Source: Solibacillus sp. FSL W7-1464
Lineage (GTDB): Bacteria > Bacillota > Bacilli > Bacillales_A > Planococcaceae
NCBI RefSeq assembly: GCF_038004425.1
Contig: NZ_JBBORC010000001.1
Span: forward strand, 721,001-785,000
DNA: 64,000 nt
Reading direction: 5' to 3'
Positions 1-8,186 of the stretch are shown one piece after another (position 1 is the stretch's first letter; each line of letters opens with the position of its first letter). Position numbers and translations under genes: made by a program. The notes beneath the pieces were generated by a model. It was not told the DNA's origin, did no database searches, and saw nothing but the letters and a program-made list of their open reading frames with translations.

Positions 1-148
1 CCGATGCATGCAGTTTTTTTATTTTATCTATAAAGAGAATCGCTTCTTCTTCTGTCTCAGCGCGTTCTACATAAGTTAAAAAACGTGATTTAGATAGAAT
101 GATTTCCGATTCTCCGTAACCTTTTACTGTAATGTAGTTATTTCTCAT
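1..148 (-). CDS. yvyE: YigZ/YvyE (IMPACT) family protein, N-terminal part
   Basis: Partial gene running off the left edge. The minus strand from the ATG at 146-148 reads MRNNYITVKGYGESEIILSK and continues open to base 1, about 49 residues. The TVKGYGESEI...KSRF opening followed by an ET-EEA helix is the typical start of the YigZ/YvyE family (IMPACT N-terminal domain). In B. subtilis yvyE lies divergently next to degS, exactly as here. The rest of the IMPACT domain lies outside the window. Its cellular role is poorly defined; relatives are implicated in translation control. The call rests on N-terminal similarity plus synteny. Confidence 0.8.
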   Translation of the reverse strand, partial: MRNNYITVKGYGESEIILSKSRFLTYVERAETEEEAILFIDKIKKLHAS

Positions 149-222
149 TAACGATTCTCCTTAATATTACAATTTGATTTCAAATTTGTGGTTATAATTT
201 AACTTAAAAAATGATTTACTCA

Positions 223-231
223 TGATATAAT
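223..231 (+). promoter_or_regulatory. extended -10 promoter candidate for degS
   Basis: TGATATAAT gives an extended -10 (TGN plus TATAAT at 226-231), about 75 nt upstream of the degS start. No good -35 hexamer sits 17 bp upstream, which fits an extended -10 promoter. Assignment is by pattern only. Confidence 0.45.
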
Positions 232-309
232 ATATATGTACTATATTAGTAGGTTGCAAAGCAAAAAGATAGAGTAGTTCGCATTCTGACTAAGTAAGGT
301 GGGGAAAAA

Positions 310-1473
310 GTGCTAGAAAACAATCAAATAGACATCGCCTCGCTTGATGTAATATTTAATCGAATGTTGGAAACTATTACAAGTTCGAAAGATGATGTAT
401 TTATTATAAGCGAACAAAGCCGCAGAAACTTTGAAGAGATGCAACAAGAGCTGGAAGTTGTGCGTCATGAAATAAAGATTATAATAGATGAAAGCGATAA
501 CTTGGAAAAGTTGCTTCAATTATCAAGACAGCGATTAGTCGTTGTAAGTAAAAGTTTCAATAATCATTCAGAAGAGCAAATACGTGCCGCTTATGAAAAT
601 ACAAGTAATTTACAATTAAAGGTCTCCCTTTGCCGGGAGCGTGAAAAGCAGCTAAGAGATAAGCGTGACGATTTGGAAAGACGCCTGCGCACACTTTATG
701 ATACGATTGAAAGAGCGGATCATATCGTAAACCAAGTGAATGTTGTGATCAATTTTTTGACGACCGATCTGAAAAATGTCGGGGCAGCACTGGAACAGGC
801 AAAAATCAAACAGGATTTTGGCATACGGATTATCGCGGCCCAGGAAGAAGAAAGAAAACGATTATCGCGTGAAATTCATGATGGGCCAGCACAAATGATG
901 GCGAATGTGCTGATGCGTTCGAATTTAATTGACCGCACTTTCCGGGAAAAAGGAGCCGACGCCGCTTTAAAAGAAATACATGACTTGAAAATAAGCGTTC
1001 GCAATGCCTTATCCGAAGTACGCCGCATTATTTACGATTTACGTCCAATGGCACTCGATGATTTAGGTATTGATCCGACATTGAAAAAGTATTTATCCAC
1101 GATTATGGAATATAATCCAGGTGTTGAGATACAGTTCCTTTCATACAATAACGAGCGCAGAATCCCTTCAGATTATGAGGTGGCCGTTTTCCGATTAGTG
1201 CAGGAAAGTGTAAACAATGCACTGAAACACGGAAAACCGAATTTGATTATTGTTAAACTGGAGTGGTTATGTGACGAAATTAATGTTGTGATAAAAGATA
1301 ATGGGGTTGGATTTGATACAGAAAGCGTTCGTGAAGGGTCATTCGGTATTATGGGAATGAGAGAAAGAATCGATCTGCTGAAAGGTTCTTTGAAGATTAG
1401 CAGCAGCATTGGTAAAGGCACAACGATTTTAATGAAAATTCCATTGCCGACAAAAGATGAAGAGATAAGATAG
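310..1473 (+). CDS. degS: Sensor histidine kinase DegS
   Basis: Cytoplasmic two-component kinase of 387 aa (B. subtilis DegS is about 385) that phosphorylates DegU to control degradative enzymes, competence and motility. No membrane segment is visible. The N-terminal half (about 30-160) is a long coiled-coil sensor region. A HisKA_3 dimerisation domain follows with the [16 protein letters not shown] motif; the phospho-acceptor is His190. The C-terminal HATPase domain shows NNALKH (N box) and DNGVGFD (G1). The start is a GTG preceded by AAGGTGGGG. The stop lies 22 nt before degU, so the two form an operon. Confidence 0.97.
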   Translation: MLENNQIDIASLDVIFNRMLETITSSKDDVFIISEQSRRNFEEMQQELEVVRHEIKIIIDESDNLEKLLQLSRQRLVVVSKSFNNHSEEQIRAAYENTSNLQLKVSLCREREKQLRDKRDDLERRLRTLYDTIERADHIVNQVNVVINFLTTDLKNVGAALEQAKIKQDFGIRIIAAQEEERKRLSREIHDGPAQMMANVLMRSNLIDRTFREKGADAALKEIHDLKISVRNALSEVRRIIYDLRPMALDDLGIDPTLKKYLSTIMEYNPGVEIQFLSYNNERRIPSDYEVAVFRLVQESVNNALKHGKPNLIIVKLEWLCDEINVVIKDNGVGFDTESVREGSFGIMGMRERIDLLKGSLKISSSIGKGTTILMKIPLPTKDEEIR

Positions 1474-1495
1474 CAGAATTCCAGGGGGTTTCGAA

Positions 1496-2170
1496 ATGAC
1501 AAAAATTATTATTGTAGATGATCACCAATTATTCCGTGAAGGGGTAAAACGTATTTTAGATTTTGAAGACACATTTGAAGTTGTTGCTGAAGGTGATGAC
1601 GGCACAGCTATTTTGGATTTATATGAACAAAACGAACCGGATGTCGTGTTAATGGATATTAATATGCCGGGCAAAAACGGTGTGGAAGCGACAGCTGATC
1701 TAATCGCTGTATATCCGGATGCAAAAGTAATGGTTTTATCAATCCATGATGATGAGTCGTATGTAACTCACGCATTAAAATCAGGTGCACTTGGCTATAT
1801 GCTGAAAGAAATGGATGCCGATGAAATTGTTGAAGCAATCAAAGTTGTTTCCAACGGTGGCTCTTACCTGCACCCGAAAGTAACGAAAAATCTAGTTGCG
1901 GAATTCCGTCGTCTATCAGAGCATGAAAATAAAGGTAATTTCCATCAAACAGAAATTCGCCGTCCATTCCACTTATTAACGAAGCGTGAATGTGAAGTGC
2001 TTCAATTATTAACGGATGGCCAATCGAACCGTACAATCGGCGAGACATTATTCATCTCGGAAAAAACGGTTAAAAACCATGTATCAAGTATTCTGCAGAA
2101 AATGAATGTTAATGACCGTACACAAGCAGTTGTAACAGCAATCAAAAACGGCTGGGTAGAAGTACGTTAA
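1496..2170 (+). CDS. degU: Response regulator DegU
   Basis: NarL/FixJ-family response regulator of 224 aa. The receiver domain occupies about residues 1-120, with acidic residues DD8-9 and the phospho-acceptor Asp54 in [10 protein letters not shown] LuxR-type helix-turn-helix lies at about 155-220 ([12 protein letters not shown] ... [17 protein letters not shown]). It is the partner of the DegS kinase just upstream. In Bacillus it activates or represses genes for exoenzymes, competence (through comK), biofilm and flagella, all of which have targets in this window. It is followed by a strong terminator. Confidence 0.97.
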   Translation: MTKIIIVDDHQLFREGVKRILDFEDTFEVVAEGDDGTAILDLYEQNEPDVVLMDINMPGKNGVEATADLIAVYPDAKVMVLSIHDDESYVTHALKSGALGYMLKEMDADEIVEAIKVVSNGGSYLHPKVTKNLVAEFRRLSEHENKGNFHQTEIRRPFHLLTKRECEVLQLLTDGQSNRTIGETLFISEKTVKNHVSSILQKMNVNDRTQAVVTAIKNGWVEVR

Positions 2171-2186
2171 TTACATATTAAACGGT

Positions 2187-2220
2187 AAAACAAGGATGCG
2201 ATAGTTGTATCCTTGTTTTT
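2187..2220 (+). terminator. Rho-independent terminator of degSU
   Basis: Stem AAAACAAGGAT/ATCCTTGTTTT with an 11-nt loop and a T-run, 16 nt after the degU stop. Confidence 0.85.
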
Positions 2221-2378
2221 ATTTTTGCATATTATTGCCGATTAATAAATAGTTTTAACGGTGTATTCTATGAAACATCTGTGAACAAGTTTCGTCCTAA
2301 TGTTTTGAAGGTGTAAGCGAATAACTCGCACATCGAACTTTTATGCGGTTAAAGCTGCAATGGGTCGGCATAAAAAAC

Positions 2379-2413
2379 ATCATCTCGTGCTATTTGGCAC
2401 AAGATGTGTTTTT
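2379..2413 (+). terminator. Hairpin with T-run before the lipoprotein gene
   Basis: CATCTCGTGC pairs with GCACAAGATG (one G-U pair), followed by GTTTTT. It lies in the 285-bp gap between degU and the lipoprotein gene, in which I see no gene. It may end a short leader transcript or read-through from degU. Confidence 0.5.
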
Positions 2414-2455
2414 CTAATATTGTGTGCTAAAATGTTTTGCGGGAGGTTGTAAATT

Positions 2456-2971
2456 ATGAAAAAATGGTTGGTAGCTGTACTTGCGGTTTTTGTACTGGCA
2501 GCTTGCGGGAATGAACAAGAAGCTTCACCTGAAAATCTGCAGAAAACAATCGACGAAGGTACTGTAGGCTTTGAAATGATGGGTGATTCAATTCAGGAAG
2601 AGGCAGATGTCCCGGAGGAAGAAAAAAATAATATTATCACTGCTTTTAATGAATATATTGCAGCCTTTAATGAAAAAGATTTAGAACGTTATAAAAATAT
2701 AATTTCAAAAAACGCGACAGGTTTTAATTACGAAGAAGATATTGCAGCGGTTTCCGACGTCTTCAATCAGTATGATGTGAAACGCACGGCCGATGACATT
2801 ACGATTGTAAAATACAGTGGTGATGAAGCCCAAGTATTTTCCAATTTAAAGACAGAAACGAAAGAAATCGATACAGGAACAGAACTATCCGGTGTCGGCC
2901 GCCAAGTAACAGTATTGAAAAAGGAAGACGGCTGGAAAGTTTCGAGTATCTATTATATCGGCAGCGAATAA
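2456..2971 (+). CDS. Small lipoprotein with NTF2-like domain
   Basis: A 171-aa secreted lipoprotein of unknown function. Residues 1-17 form a signal peptide ending in the lipobox LAAC, with Cys17 as the lipid-modified residue. After an acidic linker (about 20-60) the sequence AFNEYIAAFNEKDLERYKNIIS and the following alternating strands look like the small alpha+beta cone of NTF2/SnoaL-type domains. This is a structural impression, not a family match. The gene has a good GGGAGG ribosome binding site and stands alone between two hairpins. The protein should face the outside of the membrane. Confidence 0.75.
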   Translation: MKKWLVAVLAVFVLAACGNEQEASPENLQKTIDEGTVGFEMMGDSIQEEADVPEEEKNNIITAFNEYIAAFNEKDLERYKNIISKNATGFNYEEDIAAVSDVFNQYDVKRTADDITIVKYSGDEAQVFSNLKTETKEIDTGTELSGVGRQVTVLKKEDGWKVSSIYYIGSE

Positions 2972-3063
2972 TAACCTGTCTTCTATAATATATATAGTAA
3001 AAACATCTTGAGGATTGATGCGAGGGCACAGAAGGAGAAAAAACATTCTTTTAATAAGACACT

Positions 3064-3208
3064 CCAGTTGATTGGAATGGAGGCGGCGACTCCTGCGGGA
3101 ACAGCACGTGCGGAAAATCCAATGATCTGCCCCTCCGTTTAGGCGCAGATCATTTAGTTGGAGCCGTGCCCGCGGAAAGCGTCCGCCGCAATGGAAATCA
3201 ACGGCATC
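3064..3208. repeat. Structured intergenic repeat, copy 1 (GGCGACTCCTG element)
   Basis: A GC-rich palindromic element. GGCGGCGACTCCTGCGGGAA on the left faces CCGCGGAAAGCGTCCGCC on the right, around an inner hairpin (ATGATCTGC...GCAGATCAT). The outer arms GTTGATT and AATCAAC also pair. A second copy lies at 29662-29771. The same GGCGACTCCTG/GGAAAGCGTCC hallmark is, from memory, common between genes in Bacillaceae genomes. Function unknown. Confidence 0.75.
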
Positions 3209-3214
3209 GAAGAA

Positions 3215-3254
3215 AAGGGCATGTTGGAACGAATTTTCGTTCCAACATGCCCTT
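3215..3254. terminator. Long perfect hairpin
   Basis: A 19-bp perfect inverted repeat with a TT centre (AAGGGCATGTTGGAACGAA and its complement) directly after the structured repeat. It has A-rich sequence on the left and a T-containing tail on the right, so it could end transcription on the plus strand. Confidence 0.55.
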
Positions 3255-3419
3255 CCTTATAATTGAATGACTTTTTCAGTGTCCTCGATTGATGCGGAGA
3301 TGTTTTTTTATATAGCACCGAGTTTCTAAAAGTGGGAAGTCCCTATAAGAAAGGCAAATTACCGTTCACAATTATAGTGAGTTCATGTAAACTAGTGAAC
3401 ATAGGAGAGTGGGAGAGCG

Positions 3420-4262
3420 ATGAAAACAGCAATTGTTACAGATAGTACAGCCTATTTAACACTTGAAGAACGAAATTCGTACAATGTCCATATGATTCCT
3501 CTAAGTGTTAACATTGAAGGAACATTTTACGATGAAGAAATTGATATTACAGCTTCGGAATTTTACGACCGTGTTCGCGGTGCAGCGGAGTTTCCAAAAA
3601 CAACGCAGCCATCTGTCGGAAAATTTGTCGAGCTTTATGAAAATTTAGGAAAAGATTATGATGAAATTGTAACGATTCACTTATCAAGCGGAATTAGCGG
3701 AACGTTCCAAGGTGCTGTCCAAGCGGGCGCAATGGTGGAAGGTGTCAACGTTCACGCATTTGATTCGGAAGTTGCAGCCTACCTGCAGGGTTTGTATGTG
3801 AAAGAAGCCGCAAAGCTGGCGTTGGATGGCGCATCTGGCGAACAGATAATGGCCCATTTAAATGAATTAAAGGAAACGCGGGATGTCTATATTATTGTCG
3901 ATGACTTGCAACACTTGCAACGTGGCGGCAGACTTTCTGCAGCCGCAGCATTAATCGGCGGACTGCTGCAAGTTAAACCGATCTTGACGTTCCAGAATAA
4001 AGTAATTGTTCCGTTCGAAAAAATCCGTACACGCAAAAAAGCACTACGCCGAGTGGAAGAACAGCTTGCTTCAGCAGTCGAAAAGCATGGCGCTCTTCAG
4101 GCAACCGTCATTCACGGTAATTGCGAAGAAGAAGCAAGTGAATGGATGAATTCTTTAGCAGCCGCTTACCCGACAGTTGATTTCACGCTAAGCTATTTCG
4201 GACCGGTAATCGGTACACACTTAGGTGAAGGTTCAATGGGAATCGGTTGGATTAAGAAATGA
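3420..4262 (+). CDS. DegV family fatty-acid-binding protein
   Basis: A 280-aa DegV/FakB-like protein. Family members bind a fatty acid and present it to a fatty-acid kinase. Visible hallmarks are the N-terminal IVTDSTA, the TTQPSVGKF segment, the ligand-binding HLSSGISGTFQGA loop, and LQRGGRLSAAAALIGGLLQVKPIL in the C-terminal half (shown here only as family landmarks). Length is normal. The gene stands alone with its own terminator. An inverted repeat GTTCAC...GTGAAC (3364-3400) lies in the upstream region and could be an operator. Several paralogues per genome are usual, so I give no specific symbol. Confidence 0.93.
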   Translation: MKTAIVTDSTAYLTLEERNSYNVHMIPLSVNIEGTFYDEEIDITASEFYDRVRGAAEFPKTTQPSVGKFVELYENLGKDYDEIVTIHLSSGISGTFQGAVQAGAMVEGVNVHAFDSEVAAYLQGLYVKEAAKLALDGASGEQIMAHLNELKETRDVYIIVDDLQHLQRGGRLSAAAALIGGLLQVKPILTFQNKVIVPFEKIRTRKKALRRVEEQLASAVEKHGALQATVIHGNCEEEASEWMNSLAAAYPTVDFTLSYFGPVIGTHLGEGSMGIGWIKK

Positions 4263-4274
4263 TGATTTAGGCTA

Positions 4275-4309
4275 ACAGTCACTACTTCTAAGGGAGAGTG
4301 GCTGTTTTT
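4275..4309 (+). terminator. Terminator after degV-family gene
   Basis: ACAGTCACT pairs with AGTGGCTGT around a 13-nt loop, followed by TTTTTG. Confidence 0.8.
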
Positions 4310-4365
4310 GTTTGTGGTTGGAAAGTAGAAGAGAAAGACTAAAACGAAATAAAGGAGCGAAAATT

Positions 4366-5814
4366 ATGTTAACAACATCAGCAAAAAAACGTTATCGACT
4401 ACTCAAACCATACTGTATTTCAAGCAAACAAAATCACCCAATCCATACGAGTTATTTTGGTTTTATCCCTGAACCTGCAATGGTAAATTTCTTCACAGGT
4501 CGAATATGGCCGCGCAACTACACACCATTTCCTCATGAAAAAATCGAAACCTATACCGGTCGTGGCTATTTTGAAACGGTCCCCGCTGTCATGACAAAAC
4601 CTAAACTGATTTGCCGTCGTTGTCTAAATGAACAAGCACATAAATTCATTTCTTTTCACTGTGCGAAGTGTCAAAAAATCTGCCATTATTGCCGGCACTG
4701 TATTACGATGGGGCGAATGTGCAGCTGCGATGAACTGATTCTGTGGAAAGGGGCGGAAAACAGGAAGCGGAAGACGCAAGTTCAGTTTGCCTGGAGCGGC
4801 AATCTGACAGCACACCAGAAAAAAGCGGCAGATGAACTTGCCCAAAGTATTTCACAAAACAGAAATCACCTATTGGAAGCGGTTTGCGGTGCAGGAAAAA
4901 CCGAGATTCTTTTTGCTGCAATATACGATTCACTGAAAGCAGGAAAAAGAGTTTGTGTGGCCACACCAAGAACGGATGTCGTCTTGGAGCTGTATCCTCG
5001 TTTTCAGCAGGTGTTCCGAAATATTACGATTCACGCGCTATACGGAGGTGCAGAAATCAGCACACAGTTTGCCCCGCTTATTCTGGCGACAACACACCAG
5101 CTGTACCGGTTTGAGCATGCATTTGACGTCATGATCGTTGATGAAGCAGATGCGTTTCCGTACACGTATGATGAGGCACTGCAGCGTGCGGTACTAAAAG
5201 CGAAAAAACCGGATGCCCCGATTGCATTCGTGACAGCAACTCCGTCAAACAAATTGCTCCTTCAGCAAAGAAAAGAAAACTGGGGCTGCTCATTTATCGC
5301 AAGAAGATTCCATGGTCATCCTTTACCAGTCCCGAGGTTCCAGTCGCTTTGGAATTACGAAAAAGCATTTCAGAAAAATAAAATCCCCCAAAAGCTTCAA
5401 GCTTGGGTCAAGCAAAGGCTCCAGAAAAACGAGCCATTTCTCATCTTCTTTCCGACAATTGAACTTATGGAACAAGTTACACCCCTATTCCAAAAATTAG
5501 AACCTACTATTGAAAGTGTCCATTCCGAAGACGCTGACCGGAAAGAAAAAGTCCTGCAACTGCGCAATGAAGAGCGGAAAGGTTTGTTGACGACTACGAT
5601 ATTGGAGCGCGGTATCACAATTAAAAATGTCCAGGTCGCAGTAGTTGGTGCGGAAAATCCGTTCTTCACATCCAGTGCGCTTATCCAAATTAGCGGAAGG
5701 GTTGGACGAAATGTGCAGTATCCTACGGGGGATATCGTATTTTTCCACCATGGCATCACGATAGAAATGGACCGGGCACGCAATAAAATAGTGGAGATGA
5801 ACCGCCATGAATAA
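4366..5814 (+). CDS. comFA: Competence DNA helicase/translocase ComFA
   Basis: A 482-aa superfamily 2 ATPase that helps pull single-stranded transforming DNA into the cell. A cysteine-rich zinc module (CRRC at 83-86, CAKC at 99-102, further Cys up to 121) precedes the helicase core. Walker A is GAGKT at 175-179, the Walker B box reads DEAD, and SGRVGR near the C-terminus is motif VI. I place the start at the ATG at 4366, behind AAAGGAGCG, rather than at an upstream in-frame codon that lacks a ribosome site. It overlaps comFC by 8 nt, implying translational coupling. Confidence 0.95.
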   Translation: MLTTSAKKRYRLLKPYCISSKQNHPIHTSYFGFIPEPAMVNFFTGRIWPRNYTPFPHEKIETYTGRGYFETVPAVMTKPKLICRRCLNEQAHKFISFHCAKCQKICHYCRHCITMGRMCSCDELILWKGAENRKRKTQVQFAWSGNLTAHQKKAADELAQSISQNRNHLLEAVCGAGKTEILFAAIYDSLKAGKRVCVATPRTDVVLELYPRFQQVFRNITIHALYGGAEISTQFAPLILATTHQLYRFEHAFDVMIVDEADAFPYTYDEALQRAVLKAKKPDAPIAFVTATPSNKLLLQQRKENWGCSFIARRFHGHPLPVPRFQSLWNYEKAFQKNKIPQKLQAWVKQRLQKNEPFLIFFPTIELMEQVTPLFQKLEPTIESVHSEDADRKEKVLQLRNEERKGLLTTTILERGITIKNVQVAVVGAENPFFTSSALIQISGRVGRNVQYPTGDIVFFHHGITIEMDRARNKIVEMNRHE

Positions 5815-6412
5815 ACAAATTCTCAATTGTCTCTTATGTGATCGCGAACTTCAGCAAAGCATTGGCTGGAAAGAACTGCTCCTGAATACACTGCCTCAAA
5901 CGATTTGTCCCCGCTGTGAACAACGCTTTCAACGAATCGAGCAGCAACAGGAAGATGGAGTGGTATCATTATTCCATTATAATGAAGCAATGAAAGATTA
6001 TTTGCATCGCTATAAATTTCTGCACGATGTCATTCTTGCAAAGGTATTCAACAAAATCCTCAACGAACAGCTCAAAAACGAAACCCGGCTCATTATTCCG
6101 ATTCCGATGCATCCCGAAAACTTGAAACTAAGAACGTTTCCCCATATCGATGAATTGTTGAAAGCGGCGGATATCTCGTTTGCCCACCATTTAACAAAGC
6201 TTTCTACTGGGCAGCAATCACTTAAAACGAGAGAAGAGCGACTAAATACGCCGCAACTTTTTGAAGTCACCGATCCTTCTGCAATAAAAGATAAAAATTT
6301 ACTCGTTGTTGACGATATTTATACTACAGGGACAACATTAAACCATGCAAAAAAGGCGCTGCTCGAAGCCGGTGCGAAAACAGTGGACGGATTTACATTA
6401 ATCCGTGGGTGA
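5807..6412 (+). CDS. comFC: Competence protein ComFC (phosphoribosyltransferase-like)
   Basis: A 201-aa member of the ComFC/GntX family required for DNA uptake. An N-terminal zinc ribbon (CLLCDRE ... CPRCEQRF) is followed by a phosphoribosyltransferase fold with the PRPP-loop signature LLVVDDIYTTGTTL at about 164-177. It starts inside the last codons of comFA, so the two are cotranslated. Together with the ComK-like proteins at 22.9 and 31.5 kb it suggests a natural competence pathway. Confidence 0.95.
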   Translation: MNKQILNCLLCDRELQQSIGWKELLLNTLPQTICPRCEQRFQRIEQQQEDGVVSLFHYNEAMKDYLHRYKFLHDVILAKVFNKILNEQLKNETRLIIPIPMHPENLKLRTFPHIDELLKAADISFAHHLTKLSTGQQSLKTREERLNTPQLFEVTDPSAIKDKNLLVVDDIYTTGTTLNHAKKALLEAGAKTVDGFTLIRG

Positions 6413-6510
6413 AATTAGAACCTATTAAGATGTTGGGAAGTTGTCAACAAAGTTATCGAATTTATTTGTATAATAAACGGAAGTAGATTTTAAGAGAAGG
6501 AGGGCTTGGA

Positions 6511-6921
6511 ATGGCGGAATTAAGAAATTGTCCGGAATGTAATGCTTTTTTTAACTATACTGGCGTGAGGGATGTTTGCCATAACTGTGCACAAAAAGAA
6601 GAGGATTTGTATCAGGAGGTATATCGTTTTCTTCGTAAGCGTGAAAACCGTGCAGCAAATGTTGACCGCATTGTAGAGGCAACAGGAGTTCAGCGTGACT
6701 TGCTTTATAAATGGGTGCGAAAAGGGCGTTTACACCCGGCGATGTTTCCGAACCTTGGATATCCATGTGATAACTGCGGAAAGATCACAAATTCGGGGAA
6801 GCTGTGTGAAAAATGTCAAAATGAGCTAAAATCCGAGTTGCGAACATTTGATGCCGCAAAAGAGTTTCGCGATGATATTGAACGCCGTGAACGTGCAACA
6901 TACCTTTCCGATAAAAAATAA
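6511..6921 (+). CDS. yvyF: Flagellar operon protein YvyF (TIGR03826 type)
   Basis: A 136-aa cytoplasmic protein with two zinc-ribbon pairs: CPECNAFF ... CHNC at the N-terminus and CDNCG ... CEKC at about 88-108. Between them lies a helix-turn-helix-like segment (VDRIVEATGVQRDLLYKWVRKGRL). This architecture and its place just before flgM match B. subtilis YvyF, which is described as linked to flagellar expression. A GAGAAGGAGGG site precedes the ATG. The precise molecular role is not known to me. Confidence 0.9.
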   Translation: MAELRNCPECNAFFNYTGVRDVCHNCAQKEEDLYQEVYRFLRKRENRAANVDRIVEATGVQRDLLYKWVRKGRLHPAMFPNLGYPCDNCGKITNSGKLCEKCQNELKSELRTFDAAKEFRDDIERRERATYLSDKK

Positions 6922-6927
6922 TTGTCT

Positions 6928-6960
6928 AAAACGGAGTCGTTTAAATAGGACTTCGTTTTT
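6928..6960 (+). terminator. Terminator after yvyF
   Basis: AAACGGAGTC pairs with GACTTCGTTT (one mismatch), followed by T-rich sequence. The stop codon of yvyF is 6 nt upstream. Confidence 0.7.
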
Positions 6961-7020
6961 ATTTTCAGTAAAATGAGCATAATAATATACTACATTAGTC
7001 TGGTTTTTTCCGATTATGCT

Positions 7021-7046
7021 TAAACATCAGCTAAATCAGTCGAAAT
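7021..7046 (+). promoter_or_regulatory. Possible SigD promoter upstream of flgM
   Basis: TAAA at 7021, then 14 nt, then GTCGAAAT, which matches 6 of 8 positions of the SigD -10 consensus GCCGATAT. This would start a transcript about 190 nt before flgM. Weak on its own; supported mainly by context. Confidence 0.35.
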
Positions 7047-7140
7047 ATAATGTAGACGAAGCTTTTAACTTTATTCAGCTGAAGGAAGTTTTAGCCCCGG
7101 ACGGAAGTCGAAGGTTAGGCAGGGATTTATTTATATAAAA

Positions 7141-7188
7141 GAAGTCATCCTAAAACCGTCGCATCGCGCGATAAAGGATGACTTATCC
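7141..7188. promoter_or_regulatory. Hairpin in the flgM leader
   Basis: AAGTCATCCT faces AGGATGACTT, with an inner TCGCGCGA palindrome in the loop. There is no T-run, so it is more likely a leader structure than a terminator. It ends about 60 nt before the flgM start. Confidence 0.45.
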
Positions 7189-7249
7189 ACCTTGTGTGGA
7201 CCTGAAGCCGAATCGAGACGTAACTGATTTTAAGAGGAGGTCTATAAAT

Positions 7250-7510
7250 ATGAAGATTAATCCAATAGGTTTACAAGCGATCAATAATTACAATAAGCAA
7301 GCACGTCCTGTGAAAACTACAGAAACTCCAAAAACATTTGCAGACCAGATCGAAATTTCAACAAAAGCAAAAGAAATGCAGGCAAACTCGACCTATGCAA
7401 ATGAACGTGCCGAACGTGTGAAAAAAATCAAGGAAGATATTGACTCAGGAAATTATAAAGTAGACGCAAAGCAGATTGCTGAAGACATGCTTAAATTCTA
7501 CAAAGGCTAA
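7250..7510 (+). CDS. flgM: Anti-sigma-D factor FlgM
   Basis: An 86-aa protein (B. subtilis FlgM is 88) that holds the flagellar sigma factor SigD until hook completion. The N-terminus MKINPIG and the C-terminal helices VKKIKEDIDSGNYKVDAKQIAEDML are family hallmarks. I chose the ATG at 7250, behind AGGAGGTCT; a longer in-frame reading upstream has no ribosome site and overlaps the hairpin. It heads the flgM-flgN-flgK-flgL cluster. Confidence 0.95.
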   Translation: MKINPIGLQAINNYNKQARPVKTTETPKTFADQIEISTKAKEMQANSTYANERAERVKKIKEDIDSGNYKVDAKQIAEDMLKFYKG

Positions 7511-7546
7511 TCACATAAATTTTATGAGCAAGGGAGGGCTTACTAC

Positions 7547-8050
7547 ATGTCAATTGCCAATATTGTCGTCACGCTGGAAAAGCTAGAAAAAATGCATAAA
7601 AGTCTGCTCGAACTAGCACTTGCGAAAACAGAATACATTAAGCAAGGTGATATGGAAAAGCTTGATCAGCTCATCAAAAATGAGCAGTCACATGTAGCGG
7701 CGATTAACACAATTGAGCAACAGCGTCAGGTGATGGTAACGGATTACCTCCGAGCAAAAGGAATTGCTCTCACTGACACACCATCTGTTGCCGATGTAAT
7801 AACGGCCGCTGAAAACAGCGAATCTACTCAAAGCTTGGTCAGCGTACGCGAACGTTTAGTCGAGTTGCTGAACCAATTAAAGATGCAAAACGATTTGAAT
7901 CAGAAACTGGTCATGAATTCACTGCAGTTTATTAACATTACATTGGATGCAATGCGCCCGCAGCAAACAGAGCAGTTCAATTATTCCGGTGCGCAAATAC
8001 GCGGGAATACAGAAGTGGCGAAACGGTCATTCAATGAATTTAAAGCCTAA
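7547..8050 (+). CDS. flgN: Flagellar export chaperone FlgN
   Basis: A 167-aa, helix-rich, acidic cytoplasmic protein that escorts FlgK and FlgL to the flagellar export gate. The sequence is a run of amphipathic helices with a QxKMQNDLNQKLVMNSLQFI-like C-terminal helix typical of FlgN. It lies 36 nt after flgM and directly before its clients flgK and flgL. A strong terminator starts at its stop, so flgK may be expressed mainly from its own promoter or by read-through. Confidence 0.92.
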   Translation: MSIANIVVTLEKLEKMHKSLLELALAKTEYIKQGDMEKLDQLIKNEQSHVAAINTIEQQRQVMVTDYLRAKGIALTDTPSVADVITAAENSESTQSLVSVRERLVELLNQLKMQNDLNQKLVMNSLQFINITLDAMRPQQTEQFNYSGAQIRGNTEVAKRSFNEFKA

Positions 8051-8097
8051 TCGCATGTAAGCTTCCGCATGCTGCGGAGGCTTACATGCGATTTTTT
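8051..8097 (+). terminator. Strong terminator after flgN
   Basis: A 19-bp stem (TCGCATGTAAGCTTCCGCA and its near-perfect complement, one G-T pair) with a 3-nt loop and ATTTTTT. Confidence 0.9.
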
Positions 8098-8186
8098 ATA
8101 GGAAGAATAATCTGGATTCTATCATCTGGGTGAAAGCAGATACTTAAGCAAATTTTGTTATAACATACTAAAAGGGAGGTCCTGCA

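Noticed and set aside
3364-3400. Possible SOS box (GTGAAC/GTTCAC) before the DegV-family gene
   Set aside because: The arms are 24 nt apart, which does not fit the GAAC-N4-GTTC spacing; kept only as a possible operator.
6437-6474. SigA promoter TTGTCA...TATAAT upstream of yvyF
   Set aside because: The spacer is about 22 nt, too long for a normal SigA promoter.
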